Program-made: the position numbers and the translations under genes
DNA from: Opitutaceae bacterium
Lineage (GTDB): Bacteria > Verrucomicrobiota > Verrucomicrobiia > Opitutales > Opitutaceae
Length of the DNA: 64,000 nt
Direction of reading: 5' to 3'
Assembly (NCBI GenBank): GCA_019634615.1
Contig: JAHCAZ010000002.1
Coordinates: 62,001 to 126,000, forward strand
In this document: positions 8,093 to 17,060 of the stretch, one piece after another
Layout of the letters: each line of letters starts with the position of its first letter
How positions within the stretch are numbered: the first letter of the stretch is position 1
Notes under the pieces: model-generated
Databases searched by the model: none
What the model saw: the letters and a program-made list of their open reading frames with translations, nothing else
Told to the model about the DNA's origin: nothing

Positions 8093-9724
8093 ATGAACAC
8101 CACCCTCCACCTCGAGACGCCCGACGGGCGCACCACGGTCACGCTGACCCCCGCCGACACGAAGCTGCCGCTTTCGGAGGTGCTGGCCCACCGCGGCCAT
8201 CCGCTCAACACGCGCTGCGGCGGCCGCGGCCTCTGCGGCGGCTGCGAGATCGGCCTGCGGTCCGGTGCGCTCGTGCGCACGACCGACGGCGCCCGGGTCG
8301 GGCCCTCGGCCGACGATCGCCTGCGCTCCTGCCAGCTCCGGCTGCCGGAGGGCGGCGAAGCGACGGTCAAGATTCCCGCACGGTCGCTCCTGAAGCACGA
8401 GCCGGCGGTCGTGGCCGAGTTCAAGATCAACGTGCCCTGGGCCAACGACCCGCTCGAGCCCGCCGCCCGCGTCGGCGCCTGCGTCGACATCGGCACGACC
8501 ACCGTCGCCCTCATGCTCGCCGATCTCCGGACCGGCAAGGTCCTCGGCGAGGCCTCCGCCTTCAACGCCCAGATCCGCTACGGCGAGGATGTGCTCACGC
8601 GCATCCAGATGTGCTACCAGAATCCCGACGCCGTTAAACAGCTCCAGCGCGCCGTGACCGTCGAGACGATGCAGCCGCTCCTCGCGGAAGCCTGCAAGGA
8701 GGCGGGGCTCACGCCGGCGGACGTCGGCGTCCTGACCGTCGCCGCCAACACCACGATGCAGCACCTGCTCGCCGGCGTGGACCCGAGCCCGCTCGGCGTG
8801 CATCCGTTCACGGCAGTCTTCCTCGAGCATCGTGAATACACCCCGGCCGACCTCGGCCTGGCCTTCGGCGGCGCCGGCGCGAAAGTGCACCTGCTGCCCG
8901 GCCCCGCGGCGTACGTCGGCGCCGATCTCTCCGCCGGACTCGTCGCCACGGGCATGCTCTATGACGAGGGCCCGGTGCTGCTCGTCGACGTCGGCACCAA
9001 CGGCGAGATCATCGCCAAGGTCGGCGACCGCCTCATCGGCTGCGCCACCGCCGCCGGCCCGGCCTTCGAGGGTGCGGGGCTCACGAGCGGCACGCGCGGC
9101 GTGAAGGGCGCGATCGAGCGCGTGACGATGCGCAACCACCCCTACACCGTGGACCTCGGCGTCATCGGCGACGTCGCTAAGCCCATCGGCATCTGCGGCT
9201 CGGCCTACGTTGACTTCCTCTGGGAGGCGCGCCGCACCGGCATCGTGCAGGGGAACGGGCGGTTCGCGGACGATTTCGTCGCCCAGGCAGGTTCGCTCGT
9301 GCAGGCCGACGAGTACGGCCGCAAGCTCCAGCTCCACGCGCGCGGCGCCTCGGGCCCCATCTGGGTCTCCGAGGTCGACATCGCCCGCCTGCTTCAGGCG
9401 AAGGCCGCCATCGCCGCGGGCATCAACACGCTGCTCGGCCTCCTTGGCGTCGCCGCGCCCGACGTGAAGAAGCTCTACCTCGCCGGCGGATTCGGCATGC
9501 ACCTCTCCCTCGGCCACGCCATCGGCTGCGGCCTGCTGCCGGGCTTCACCCCCGAGCAGATCCACGTCGTCGGCAACACCTCGCTCGGCGGCGCGTTCCT
9601 CGCGCTGCAGGACCGCAGTCTCCTCGAGGAGATGAAGTCCGCCTGTGCGCGCATGGAATCCATCGAGCTCAACCTCCAGCCCGGCTTCGAGGACGCCTAC
9701 ATCGACCAGCTCATGCTGCCATGA
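8093..9724 (+). CDS. Reductive activator of corrinoid proteins (RACE)
   Basis: Protein of 543 residues. An N-terminal [2Fe-2S] ferredoxin domain has ligands C42, C48, C51 and C80 ('CGGRGLCGGC'). The rest is the ASKHA-type ATPase domain of RamA/RACE proteins, with 'DIGTTT' at 133-138, a second 'DVGTNGEI' motif and 'LAGGFG' near the C-terminus. Family role: ATP-driven reduction of inactive Co(II) corrinoid back to Co(I). The plant-type [2Fe-2S] domain marks the bacterial O-demethylase/CoFeSP activators, not the archaeal RamA with [4Fe-4S] centres. The start is the ATG at 8093; a TTG two codons earlier is less likely. Divergent from the corrinoid gene it probably serves. Confidence 0.95.
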   Translation: MNTTLHLETPDGRTTVTLTPADTKLPLSEVLAHRGHPLNTRCGGRGLCGGCEIGLRSGALVRTTDGARVGPSADDRLRSCQLRLPEGGEATVKIPARSLLKHEPAVVAEFKINVPWANDPLEPAARVGACVDIGTTTVALMLADLRTGKVLGEASAFNAQIRYGEDVLTRIQMCYQNPDAVKQLQRAVTVETMQPLLAEACKEAGLTPADVGVLTVAANTTMQHLLAGVDPSPLGVHPFTAVFLEHREYTPADLGLAFGGAGAKVHLLPGPAAYVGADLSAGLVATGMLYDEGPVLLVDVGTNGEIIAKVGDRLIGCATAAGPAFEGAGLTSGTRGVKGAIERVTMRNHPYTVDLGVIGDVAKPIGICGSAYVDFLWEARRTGIVQGNGRFADDFVAQAGSLVQADEYGRKLQLHARGASGPIWVSEVDIARLLQAKAAIAAGINTLLGLLGVAAPDVKKLYLAGGFGMHLSLGHAIGCGLLPGFTPEQIHVVGNTSLGGAFLALQDRSLLEEMKSACARMESIELNLQPGFEDAYIDQLMLP

Positions 9725-9734
9725 AGAAGCCGAG

Positions 9735-9835
9735 ATGAAGGAGGAAGCCGGGAAACCAGGAAAAAACCAAAAACTTAAAACTTAAGACCGAGACCACTGC
9801 TTCCTCTTCGCGGCTTCCTGGTTTCCTCCTTTTGC
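9735..9835. repeat. Imperfect palindrome between genes
   Basis: AGGAGGAAGCC...AAACCAGGAA on the left is mirrored by CGGCTTCCTGG...TTTCCTCCTT on the right. It could form a long hairpin in the transcript between the activator and the next methyltransferase gene. Related to the GGAGGAAAC repeats near 14501 and 23837. Confidence 0.6.
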
Positions 9836-9850
9836 CCTCCCCCTTTCCCC

Positions 9851-10879
9851 ATGAACGCAACGCCCCGAGAAATCGTCCACCAGACTCTCGATTTCGCCGG
9901 GCCGCCCCGCGCGGCCCGCGACCTGTGGGTGCTCCCGATCGCCGCGGAGCAGTATCCCGACGAATTGGCGGCGCTGGAGCGGGACTTTCCGTCGGACTTC
10001 ACCGCGATCGCCGGCCACGAGCGCGAGATCGCTCGGACCCGGGGCAACCCCCACGTCGTCGGCGAGTACACCGACGAATGGGGCTGCACGTTCATCAACA
10101 TCCAGCGCGGCGTCATCGGCGAGGTGAAGCACCCGCTCGTGCGCGACTGGGCGGCCGACCGCGGCCGCATCCATTTTCCCCGCGAATGGCTCACCCTCGA
10201 CCGCGACGCGGTGAACCGTGACTGCGCCGCGACCGACCGCTTCGCCTTCGCCATGGCCTGCCCGCGGCCCTTCGAGCAGTCGCAGTTCCTGCGCGGCTCG
10301 GAGGAGCTGTACTGCGACCTGGCCGACCCCTCGCCCGAGTTCCTCGCCTTCCTGCGCGAGCTGCACGCCTTCTACTGCGAGCTGCTCACGGCCTGGGCGC
10401 GCACCGACGTGGATGCCCTGCGCTTCATGGATGACTGGGGCTCGCAGCGCGCCCTCCTCATCGGCCCGCCGCTCTGGCGCGAGCTCTTCAAGCCGATGTA
10501 CCGCGACTACGCCCACATCGCGCACAGCCACGGCAAGAAGCTCTTCATGCACTCCGACGGCTTCATCACCGCCATCTACCCCGACCTCGTCGAGATCGGC
10601 ATCGATGCCGTCAATTCGCAGCTCTTCTGCATGGACGCCGCGACCCTCGCGCCGCACGCGGGCCGGATCACCTTCTGGGGCGAGATCGACCGCCAGCACC
10701 TCCTGCCCGAGGGCACGCCGGCCGACATCGACCGCGCCGTGCGCCACGTGCATCATCACCTGTGGCGCGACGGCGGCTGCATCGCCCAGTGCGAGTTCGG
10801 CCCCGCCGCCCGGCCGGAGAACGTCCGCGAGGTCTTCGCCGCGTGGAACGAGCTCACCACCCTGAAACTCCCCGCCTGA
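9851..10879 (+). CDS. URO-D superfamily methyltransferase, HSDG type
   Basis: Protein of 342 residues, one of the shortest in the island. HSDG lies at 234-237 after 'GKKLFM', followed by 'EIGIDAVNSQLFCMD' and 'FWGEIDRQHLLPEGT'. The C-terminus, 'ARPENVREVF', is the family's substrate-side helix. The HxDG pattern groups it with the proteins at 233 and 5941. First gene after the activator on the same strand; the next gene starts four bases after its stop, so the two are probably one transcript. Substrate unknown. Confidence 0.87.
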   Translation: MNATPREIVHQTLDFAGPPRAARDLWVLPIAAEQYPDELAALERDFPSDFTAIAGHEREIARTRGNPHVVGEYTDEWGCTFINIQRGVIGEVKHPLVRDWAADRGRIHFPREWLTLDRDAVNRDCAATDRFAFAMACPRPFEQSQFLRGSEELYCDLADPSPEFLAFLRELHAFYCELLTAWARTDVDALRFMDDWGSQRALLIGPPLWRELFKPMYRDYAHIAHSHGKKLFMHSDGFITAIYPDLVEIGIDAVNSQLFCMDAATLAPHAGRITFWGEIDRQHLLPEGTPADIDRAVRHVHHHLWRDGGCIAQCEFGPAARPENVREVFAAWNELTTLKLPA

Positions 10880-10883
10880 CCCC

Positions 10884-12158
10884 ATGAACCCCACCCCCGC
10901 CCCCGCTTACACCACCCATCCCGACGACCGCGACATCCTGCGCGGCCTGGCCGAGCAGCTCGCCGTCATCGCGGCGCTGCCCGTGCAGAAGGAGAAGGCG
11001 GAGCTGTGGGGCCGGCTCAACGACCTCCGCAGCGAGCGGCCGATGGTGTGGATCACGGAGATTCCCTGGCACGAGTTCAGCGCCGACACGCCGGAGCTCG
11101 TGCTGCGCTGCCGCGCCGACTGGACGCGCAAGCTCGAGGTCGAGCTGCGGCGGACGCTCTACTCGTGGAAGCACTTCCCGGTGGATATGATCGTGAACGA
11201 CTACCTGCCGTGCTACACGACCTGGCGCAGCACCGGTTTCGGCATCACGCGGCAGGGCGACCTGCTCAACATCACCAACGGCGGCATCGTCTCCCAGCAC
11301 TTCGAGCCGCAGATCACCCGCCTCGAGGACGTCGCCAAGATCAAGGATCCCGTCGTGACGGTGGACCGTGCCGACACCGCCGCGCGCCTGGCGGCGATGC
11401 AGGACATCTTCGCCGGCGTCATGCCGGTGCGCGAGGAAGGCGTGAAGCTCTACTGGTACTCGGCATGGGACCAGCTCGTGACCTTCTACGGCGTGCAGGA
11501 GGCGCTCACCGACCTCATCGAGCAACCGGAGCTCGTCCACGCGACCGTCAAGCGGCTCGTCGCCGCCTACATGAAGGAGCTCGACCAGCTGGAAGCGGAG
11601 GGACTGCTGATGCTCAACAGCACCAACGTCCGCACCGGCTCGGGCGCCTACGGTTACTGTTCGACGCTGCCGGCGCCCGGGCAGGAGAACGGCAAGGTCA
11701 GGACGCAGCAGATGTGGGGCTGTTCCAACGCCCAGATCTTCACGGAGGTCTCGCCCGGCATGCATTGGGAATTCGCGCTGCAGCACGACCTGCCCTTCCT
11801 CGCGCGCTGGGGCCTCGTCTATTACGGGTGCTGCGAGGCGCTCGATCAGAAGATGGAGATTCTCCGCCGCGTGCCGAACCTGCGGAAGGTCTCGATGAAC
11901 TATCGCATCAACCCCGAGCGCGCCGCGGCCGCGGTCGGCGGGGATTACGCCTTCAGCTACAAGCCGAACCCCGCCTGCTTTGCGATCGACGCCTGGTGTC
12001 CCGACAAGGCGCGGACCGAGCTGCGCCGCATCCGCGAGTGCATGCGCGGGGGCCACGTCGAGTTCGTGATGAAGGACATCTCCACCGTCGCCGGCCGTCC
12101 CGACCGCCTGGCCGAGTGGGGCAAGATCGCCATGGAGGAGGCGGAGCGCGCCGGATGA
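10884..12158 (+). CDS. Highly divergent URO-D-like protein, YGCCE motif
   Basis: Protein of 424 residues, the longest and most divergent member. An N-terminal helical extension of about 55 residues ('HPDDRDILRGLAEQL') precedes the barrel. Where paralogues carry HxDG or HxCG it has Y314-G-C-C-E318, a vicinal cysteine pair. It is also rich in cysteine elsewhere (C96-region, C259, C280). A different metal site or a lost methyltransferase activity are both possible. It starts four bases after the preceding paralogue and so is co-transcribed. Function not assignable beyond the superfamily. Confidence 0.75.
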   Translation: MNPTPAPAYTTHPDDRDILRGLAEQLAVIAALPVQKEKAELWGRLNDLRSERPMVWITEIPWHEFSADTPELVLRCRADWTRKLEVELRRTLYSWKHFPVDMIVNDYLPCYTTWRSTGFGITRQGDLLNITNGGIVSQHFEPQITRLEDVAKIKDPVVTVDRADTAARLAAMQDIFAGVMPVREEGVKLYWYSAWDQLVTFYGVQEALTDLIEQPELVHATVKRLVAAYMKELDQLEAEGLLMLNSTNVRTGSGAYGYCSTLPAPGQENGKVRTQQMWGCSNAQIFTEVSPGMHWEFALQHDLPFLARWGLVYYGCCEALDQKMEILRRVPNLRKVSMNYRINPERAAAAVGGDYAFSYKPNPACFAIDAWCPDKARTELRRIRECMRGGHVEFVMKDISTVAGRPDRLAEWGKIAMEEAERAG

Positions 12159-12184
12159 GAAATCCCGGCAAAGACGCCAGCGAC

Positions 12185-13228
12185 TCAGGCCTTCCGGAAA
12201 TCGGTCGGCTTGTGGTCCTTGGCGTAGGCCAGCATCGCCCGCAGGTTTTCCGGGGGCGTGTTGGGCGAGATCTCGCAGCCCGCGCCCACGATGAAGTACT
12301 GGCCGCTGGTCTCGTGGCAGCGCCGGCAGGCCTCGTAGACCTTCTCGGGCGTGCCCTCGAGCAGGTCGGTGATGGTCGAGACATTGCCGGCCAGCGTGCG
12401 CGTCGGCCCGAGCTGCTCGCGCGCGAGCGCGAGGTTGGCGGGGAAATCGATCTCGTAGATGTCGACCGGCAGCTCCGCGGCCTTGGGGTAGAGCTTGTCG
12501 ATGCGCCCGCACATGTGCTGGCGCAGCAGGACGCCGGGGTGGTTGCGCTTGATGGTGTCGAACACGCGCTTCTGCTCCGCCCACAGGAATTCCTCGTAGC
12601 GCACCGGCCCGATCAGGCCGGCCGCGGCGTCGCTCATGCCGATCGTGTCGGCGCCGGCCGCGATCTGCGCCGGGGCGTAGGCGATGGCGACATCGGCACA
12701 GAAGCGCAGCAGGTCGTGCGCGAAGCCCGGGTCGTCCTCGAAATCCAGCATGATCGTGTTGAGCCCGCGCAGCTCGGCGGCGAGGGCGAGCGGACCCTCG
12801 ATCCAGCCCACGATCGACATGCCCGGGCCGGCCTCGCGGCGCATGATCTCGATGCTCTTCACGCGGTCGTGCATGCGCCCGCCATTCAGCGGGTCGGGCA
12901 CCTTGAAGGTGCGCAGGCGCAACTTGTCGGACAGCGCTGCGCGGTCCTCGTTGATCGCCGGGCCCTGGTCCGTGAACCAGTCCACGCTGCCCTCGCCGGC
13001 GATGTCGATCACCTCGCGCGCGGGATCGGAGCAGGTCAGCAGGCAGTCGAGGCCGAAGTCGGCCACGAGCTTCAACTGGGCCTCCGCCATCTTGCGGCCG
13101 TCCTTGGTGTAGTCGATGAAGGGGATGCCCGCGTGCTTGGCGGAAAACATCATCGCCATCGGCTGGAACGGCAGGCGGTCCACGGCTTCGCCGCGAATAG
13201 TGCGGCGGACGCGTTCGATCGAGGTCAT
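12185..13228 (-). CDS. MtaA/CmuA-type corrinoid methyltransferase (HMCG, zinc)
   Basis: Protein of 347 residues, the member closest to methylcobamide:thiol methyltransferases. It has H238-M-C240-G and a third ligand C318 in 'VGAGCEISPNTPPENL', the zinc set of MtaA/MtbA. 'VDIYEIDFPANL' and 'RTLAGNVST' strands complete the family core. In known members zinc activates a thiol that takes the methyl from methyl-cobalamin, so this is the best candidate for the second (acceptor-side) step of the island. The acceptor here is unlikely to be coenzyme M in such a bacterium. The start at ATG 13228 gives the canonical 'MTSIERVRRTIRG'. Convergent with the gene to the left and divergent from 13311. Confidence 0.9.
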   Translation of the reverse strand: MTSIERVRRTIRGEAVDRLPFQPMAMMFSAKHAGIPFIDYTKDGRKMAEAQLKLVADFGLDCLLTCSDPAREVIDIAGEGSVDWFTDQGPAINEDRAALSDKLRLRTFKVPDPLNGGRMHDRVKSIEIMRREAGPGMSIVGWIEGPLALAAELRGLNTIMLDFEDDPGFAHDLLRFCADVAIAYAPAQIAAGADTIGMSDAAAGLIGPVRYEEFLWAEQKRVFDTIKRNHPGVLLRQHMCGRIDKLYPKAAELPVDIYEIDFPANLALAREQLGPTRTLAGNVSTITDLLEGTPEKVYEACRRCHETSGQYFIVGAGCEISPNTPPENLRAMLAYAKDHKPTDFRKA

Positions 13229-13310
13229 GCCAGCGTGATGCGGGGCCGCCGCGCCGAAATCAATCCCGCGCTCCCTGAAATTTCCTGAACCACCCTCCGC
13301 ATATTTTGCC

Positions 13311-14480
13311 ATGAAACCCATGACGCCCAAACAACGGCTCTGCGCCGCCCTCGACCGCAAGCCCACCGATCACCTGCCCGCCACGACGCATCACATCATG
13401 CGTTATTACATGGACAAATACCTCCCGGGCAAAACCGACGACGAGTTCTTCGAGATCTTCGGCCTCGACCCGATCACGTGGTTCGTGGCGCACAAGCCTA
13501 TCCCTGGTTCGGGCTGCCGGTTCGAGGAGCAGCACGTGCCGGCCGGTTTCATGGAGGCGCGCCGGCTCGAATCCGACACCTGGCGCTTCGAGCACCAGGA
13601 CGTGCCCGGCCGCCAGTACGCCACCACGCGCCACTCCATCGTCACGCCGCGCAAGACCCTCACCCTCGAGCTCCAGAGCAACGAGTACACCGGCTGGCTC
13701 TCCGAGCGGCTCGTCAAGGAGAAGTCCGACATCGACCTCATCGCCGAGTTCGCCCCGCAGCCGATCTGCGACGTCGAGGCCGTCAACCGCCATGCCGCGA
13801 AGTACGGCGACCGCGCCCTCATGCGCGGCCACATCAACTGCTTCGACCTCTACGGCCAGCCCGGCTGCTGGCAGGACGCGTGCGTGCTCTACGGCGTCGA
13901 GGAGATGATCCTCGCGACCTACGACGACCCCGAGTGGGTGCATGCCTTCCTTCGCATCATCTGCGACCGCAAGGTGAAGTACGCCGACTCGCTCAAGGGC
14001 GCCAACTACGACCTGCTCGAGCACGGCGGCGGCGACGCCTCCTCGACCGTGATCTCGCCCAAGGTGTTCGAGGAGTTCGTGGCGCCCTACGACCGCGAGG
14101 TCATCGCCCACGCCCGCGCCGCCGGCCAGCGCATCGTGTACCACACCTGCGGCGGCATGATGCCGATCCTCGAGCGCCTCGTCACCCTCGGCTCCAACGC
14201 CCTCGAGACCTTCACCCCGCCCGCCATGGGCGGAGACATGAACCTCGCCGAGGCCAAGCGCCGCATCGGCGACAAGGTCTGCTTCATCGGCGGCTTCGAC
14301 CAGAACCGCTTCTTCACCACCGCCACGCCCGAGGAGACGCGCGCCGAGGTGCGCCGCTGCTTCCAGGAGGCGGGGCAGGGCGGCGGCCTCATCCTCAGCC
14401 CGTCCGACCACTTCTTCGAGGCCAAGCCCGAGCTTCTGCACGCCTTCGCCGACGAGGCCCGGAAGTGCACGTACAACTGA
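13311..14480 (+). CDS. URO-D superfamily methyltransferase, zinc HTCG type
   Basis: Protein of 389 residues beginning 'MKPMTPKQRLCAALDRKPTD'. H278-T-C280-G-G gives the histidine-cysteine pair of the zinc subgroup, but no C-terminal 'GCxxxPxTPxEN' site is present. Instead it ends 'LSPSDHFFEAKPELL'. It is therefore a third HxCG protein but not a close copy of the one at 12185. Likely corrinoid-linked methyl transfer. Rightward, separated by about 80 bases from the divergent gene at 12185-13228, where both promoters must lie. Confidence 0.88.
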   Translation: MKPMTPKQRLCAALDRKPTDHLPATTHHIMRYYMDKYLPGKTDDEFFEIFGLDPITWFVAHKPIPGSGCRFEEQHVPAGFMEARRLESDTWRFEHQDVPGRQYATTRHSIVTPRKTLTLELQSNEYTGWLSERLVKEKSDIDLIAEFAPQPICDVEAVNRHAAKYGDRALMRGHINCFDLYGQPGCWQDACVLYGVEEMILATYDDPEWVHAFLRIICDRKVKYADSLKGANYDLLEHGGGDASSTVISPKVFEEFVAPYDREVIAHARAAGQRIVYHTCGGMMPILERLVTLGSNALETFTPPAMGGDMNLAEAKRRIGDKVCFIGGFDQNRFFTTATPEETRAEVRRCFQEAGQGGGLILSPSDHFFEAKPELLHAFADEARKCTYN

Positions 14481-14500
14481 AACCAAACTGACCAAACCAT

Positions 14501-14570
14501 TTTACAGGAGGAAACGGAGTTAACGGAGAGACCTGAATTCCTGCCTCCGTTCCCTCTGTTTCCTCCTTTA
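14501..14570. repeat. Palindromic GGAGGAAACGGAG repeat
   Basis: TTTACAGGAGGAAACGGAG at the left is mirrored by CTCCGTT...GTTTCCTCCTTTA at the right with about 15 bases between. Pieces of the same text appear at 23837-23880. It lies between two same-strand methyltransferase genes. Confidence 0.65.
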
Positions 14571-14596
14571 AATATCCGAACTTCCACCGTTTCCAA

Positions 14597-15724
14597 ATGA
14601 CACCGCTTGAACGCTTCCACGCCTGCATGAAATACCAGCCCGCCGACCGGGTGCCCAACCACGAGGTCGGCGTCTGGGTCCAGACCAAGCAGCGTTGGCG
14701 CGAGGAAGGCCTCGCGACCGACGACATGCACTGGGACTGGTTCACGGGCGAACCCCGCTGGGACCTCGATCCCCGCGAATACATCGACGTCAACTTCGGC
14801 ATGGTCCCGCCCTACGAGGAGAAGGTCCTCAGCAAGGAGGGCGACACCGAGATCATCCAGCGCGCCAACGGCGTCATCTCCAAGGCGCTCATCACCGGCG
14901 CGGCCGAGGGCATGCGCATGAGCATGGATGAGTACATCAGCTTCCCGGTCACCACGCCGGCCGACTTCCAGGAGCTGAAAAAGCGATTCCGCGCGGATTG
15001 TCCCGTGCGCTACCCGGCCTACTGGCAGGAATTCCTGCGCAAGGGCTGGGACCTGCGCCAGCACCCGCTCGTCCTCGGCCGCAACTGCAGCACGCTCGGC
15101 TACTACTGGCGCGCCCGCGAGTGGATGGGCACCGAGAATCTCAGCTACGCCTGGTACGACGAGCCCGCTATGATGCACGAGATGATGGAGTTCGTCACCG
15201 ACTTCACCATCGAGACCGCGCGGCCGATCCTCGAGGCCGGTGTTAAGCCGGACTACGTCTTCATCAACGAGGACCTGAGCATGAAGAACGGCCCGCTGCT
15301 CAGCCCCGAGACCTACCGCACCTTCATCTTTCCCGAGCTCAAGCGCCTCGTCGCCTGGCTCAAGGCCAACGGCGTGAAGTGGATCATCATCGACAGCGAC
15401 GGCAACTGCGAGCTCGTCATCCCGTACTTCATGGAGGCCGGCGTCGACGCGATCTGGCCGCTCGAGCGCGCGTCGGACATGGATCCGCTCGCCCTGCGCA
15501 AGAAGTTCGGCCGCAGCCTCCACCTCTGGGGCGGCGTGGACAAGCGCGAGCTCGCCAAGGACAACGCCGCGATCGACGCCCACCTGCGCACCCTGCAGCC
15601 GCTCATCGCCGACGGCGGTTTCATCCCGACGGTGGACCACCTCGTCCCCCCCGACGTCCCGCTCGCCAACTTCGAGCACTACATGCGCCGCAAGCACCAA
15701 CTCCTCCGCGGCGAAGCCTTCTAG
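14597..15724 (+). CDS. URO-D superfamily methyltransferase, DSDG type
   Basis: Protein of 375 residues. The central motif is D266-S-D-G269-N. 'LWGGVDKRELAKD' and 'TVDHLVPPDVPLANFEHYM' follow, closely matching the proteins at 4798 and 17061. No histidine is present at the metal position, so if it binds a metal it does so differently from the HxCG group. 'FINEDLSMKNGPLLSPETY' (about 222-240) is the family's mid-barrel active-site strand. Rightward; preceded by one palindrome and followed by the second copy of the 78-bp element. Confidence 0.87.
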   Translation: MTPLERFHACMKYQPADRVPNHEVGVWVQTKQRWREEGLATDDMHWDWFTGEPRWDLDPREYIDVNFGMVPPYEEKVLSKEGDTEIIQRANGVISKALITGAAEGMRMSMDEYISFPVTTPADFQELKKRFRADCPVRYPAYWQEFLRKGWDLRQHPLVLGRNCSTLGYYWRAREWMGTENLSYAWYDEPAMMHEMMEFVTDFTIETARPILEAGVKPDYVFINEDLSMKNGPLLSPETYRTFIFPELKRLVAWLKANGVKWIIIDSDGNCELVIPYFMEAGVDAIWPLERASDMDPLALRKKFGRSLHLWGGVDKRELAKDNAAIDAHLRTLQPLIADGGFIPTVDHLVPPDVPLANFEHYMRRKHQLLRGEAF

Positions 15725-15775
15725 AACCGGATTGAGGTAATCGACCACGCATGGACCCCAAGAATACGTCCCTAG

Positions 15776-15854
15776 GTAGGGGCGCACCTCGTGTGCGCCC
15801 TTCGGCTTCATCCGCGAATGAAATCGGCAGGGCGCAGTCAAGCTGCGCCCCTAC
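15776..15854. repeat. 78-bp-type palindromic element (copy 2)
   Basis: 79 bases beginning GTAGGGGCGCACCTCGTGTG and ending GCTGCGCCCCTAC. Differs from the copy at 4674 by a few substitutions in the middle. Lies in the gap between two rightward methyltransferase genes. Confidence 0.85.
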
Positions 15855-15916
15855 GGGTCCAGGCCAGGCTCCGTGCCATCTGTGAAACCCGTGGTTAAGC
15901 ACAACCCCATTATCCC

Positions 15917-16963
15917 ATGAGCCGACAACTCGCCCTCGACACGCTCGCGTTGAAGTCCGTCCCGCGGTTCGCCCGCACGGAATACAGCCTGGAATACCAG
16001 CAGGCGGGCCTGAAGCGCACCGCCGGGCCCGAGCCGGACACCAACGCCGTGCTGCGCGACCTCTACGCGCGGTGGGACCTCGACTTCCTGTGGACCGTGC
16101 AGGACGGCCTGCGCACCGACTGGCTGCAATGGGGCCGCGCGACCGACATGGGCCACGCCGAGTACGCGTCCGACGGCAGCGACCTGCGGAAGCCGAACCA
16201 CTGTCCTTTCGAGACCGTCGAGGAGGTCTGGGCCTTCGACGCCGTGACGGAGTACGGCCTGCCCACCATGGCCGAGCAGGTGACGGCCTACCAGCAGTGG
16301 ATCGACCAGAAGCGCCGCGACTTCCCGGACCAACTCTGCACCGGCGGCTACTACAAGACCATCGTCTCCGGCGCGATCCAGGCCTTCGGCTGGGACATGC
16401 TCCTCGAGGCCGCGGCCGATCGCGACAAGATGGAAAAGGTCTTCGACTCGTTCTACCGCCGCACGAAATTCCACATGGATGCGTGGGCGCAGACCGACGT
16501 CGAGGCCATCATCCAGCACGATGACTTCGTGTGGACCGCGGGCGCCTTCATGCGGCCCGAGATCTACCGCAGCGTGATCATCCCGCGCTACGCCGAGCTG
16601 TGGAAGCCGCTCAAGCGCGCGGGCAAGAAGGTCCTGTTCTGCTCCGACGGCGATTTCCGCGAGTTTGCGGCCGACATTGTGGCCGCCGGCGCCGACGGGC
16701 TCATCTTCGAGCCGGTGATGGAATTCGGCGAGATGGTGGAGAAGTTCGGCCAGTCCACCGTCCTCGTCGGCAGCGCCGTGGACTGCCGCGACCTGACCTT
16801 CGGCGACTGGGCCACGGTCAAGGCCGCGGTGGACCGCTCGCTCGCCCTCGCCCGCACCTGCCGCGGCGTGATCCTCGCCACCGGCAACCACCTCCCCGCC
16901 AACATCCCGGCCCCGATGCTCGAACAATACCGCGCCTACGTGCAGGCCAACCGGAACCGCTAA
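15917..16963 (+). CDS. URO-D superfamily methyltransferase, CSDG type
   Basis: Protein of 348 residues. The N-terminus 'MSRQLALDTLALKSVPRFAR' and the early 'WDLDFLWTVQDG' differ from the other members. The central motif is F241-C242-S-D-G245-D; a cysteine stands where others have histidine. It ends with 'LATGNHLPANIPAPML', the substrate-side loop. Two unrelated palindromic repeats flank it. Superfamily membership is clear from the overall strand order; substrate and even reaction direction are unknown. Confidence 0.84.
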   Translation: MSRQLALDTLALKSVPRFARTEYSLEYQQAGLKRTAGPEPDTNAVLRDLYARWDLDFLWTVQDGLRTDWLQWGRATDMGHAEYASDGSDLRKPNHCPFETVEEVWAFDAVTEYGLPTMAEQVTAYQQWIDQKRRDFPDQLCTGGYYKTIVSGAIQAFGWDMLLEAAADRDKMEKVFDSFYRRTKFHMDAWAQTDVEAIIQHDDFVWTAGAFMRPEIYRSVIIPRYAELWKPLKRAGKKVLFCSDGDFREFAADIVAAGADGLIFEPVMEFGEMVEKFGQSTVLVGSAVDCRDLTFGDWATVKAAVDRSLALARTCRGVILATGNHLPANIPAPMLEQYRAYVQANRNR

Positions 16964-16975
16964 GTCCCCCAATTA

Positions 16976-17050
16976 TATGTGGAAATCAGGAAGGCAGGAA
17001 AAGGCCCGCTAATCCGGTTTCTGCTTTCCTAATTTCCACATTCCAAAACT
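16976..17050. repeat. Palindrome ATGTGGAAATCAGGAA
   Basis: ATGTGGAAATCAGGAAGGCAGG is mirrored by CTTTCCTAATTTCCACAT with small mismatches. Intergenic, between two rightward methyltransferase genes. Confidence 0.6.
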
Positions 17051-17060
17051 CCTCAATCCC

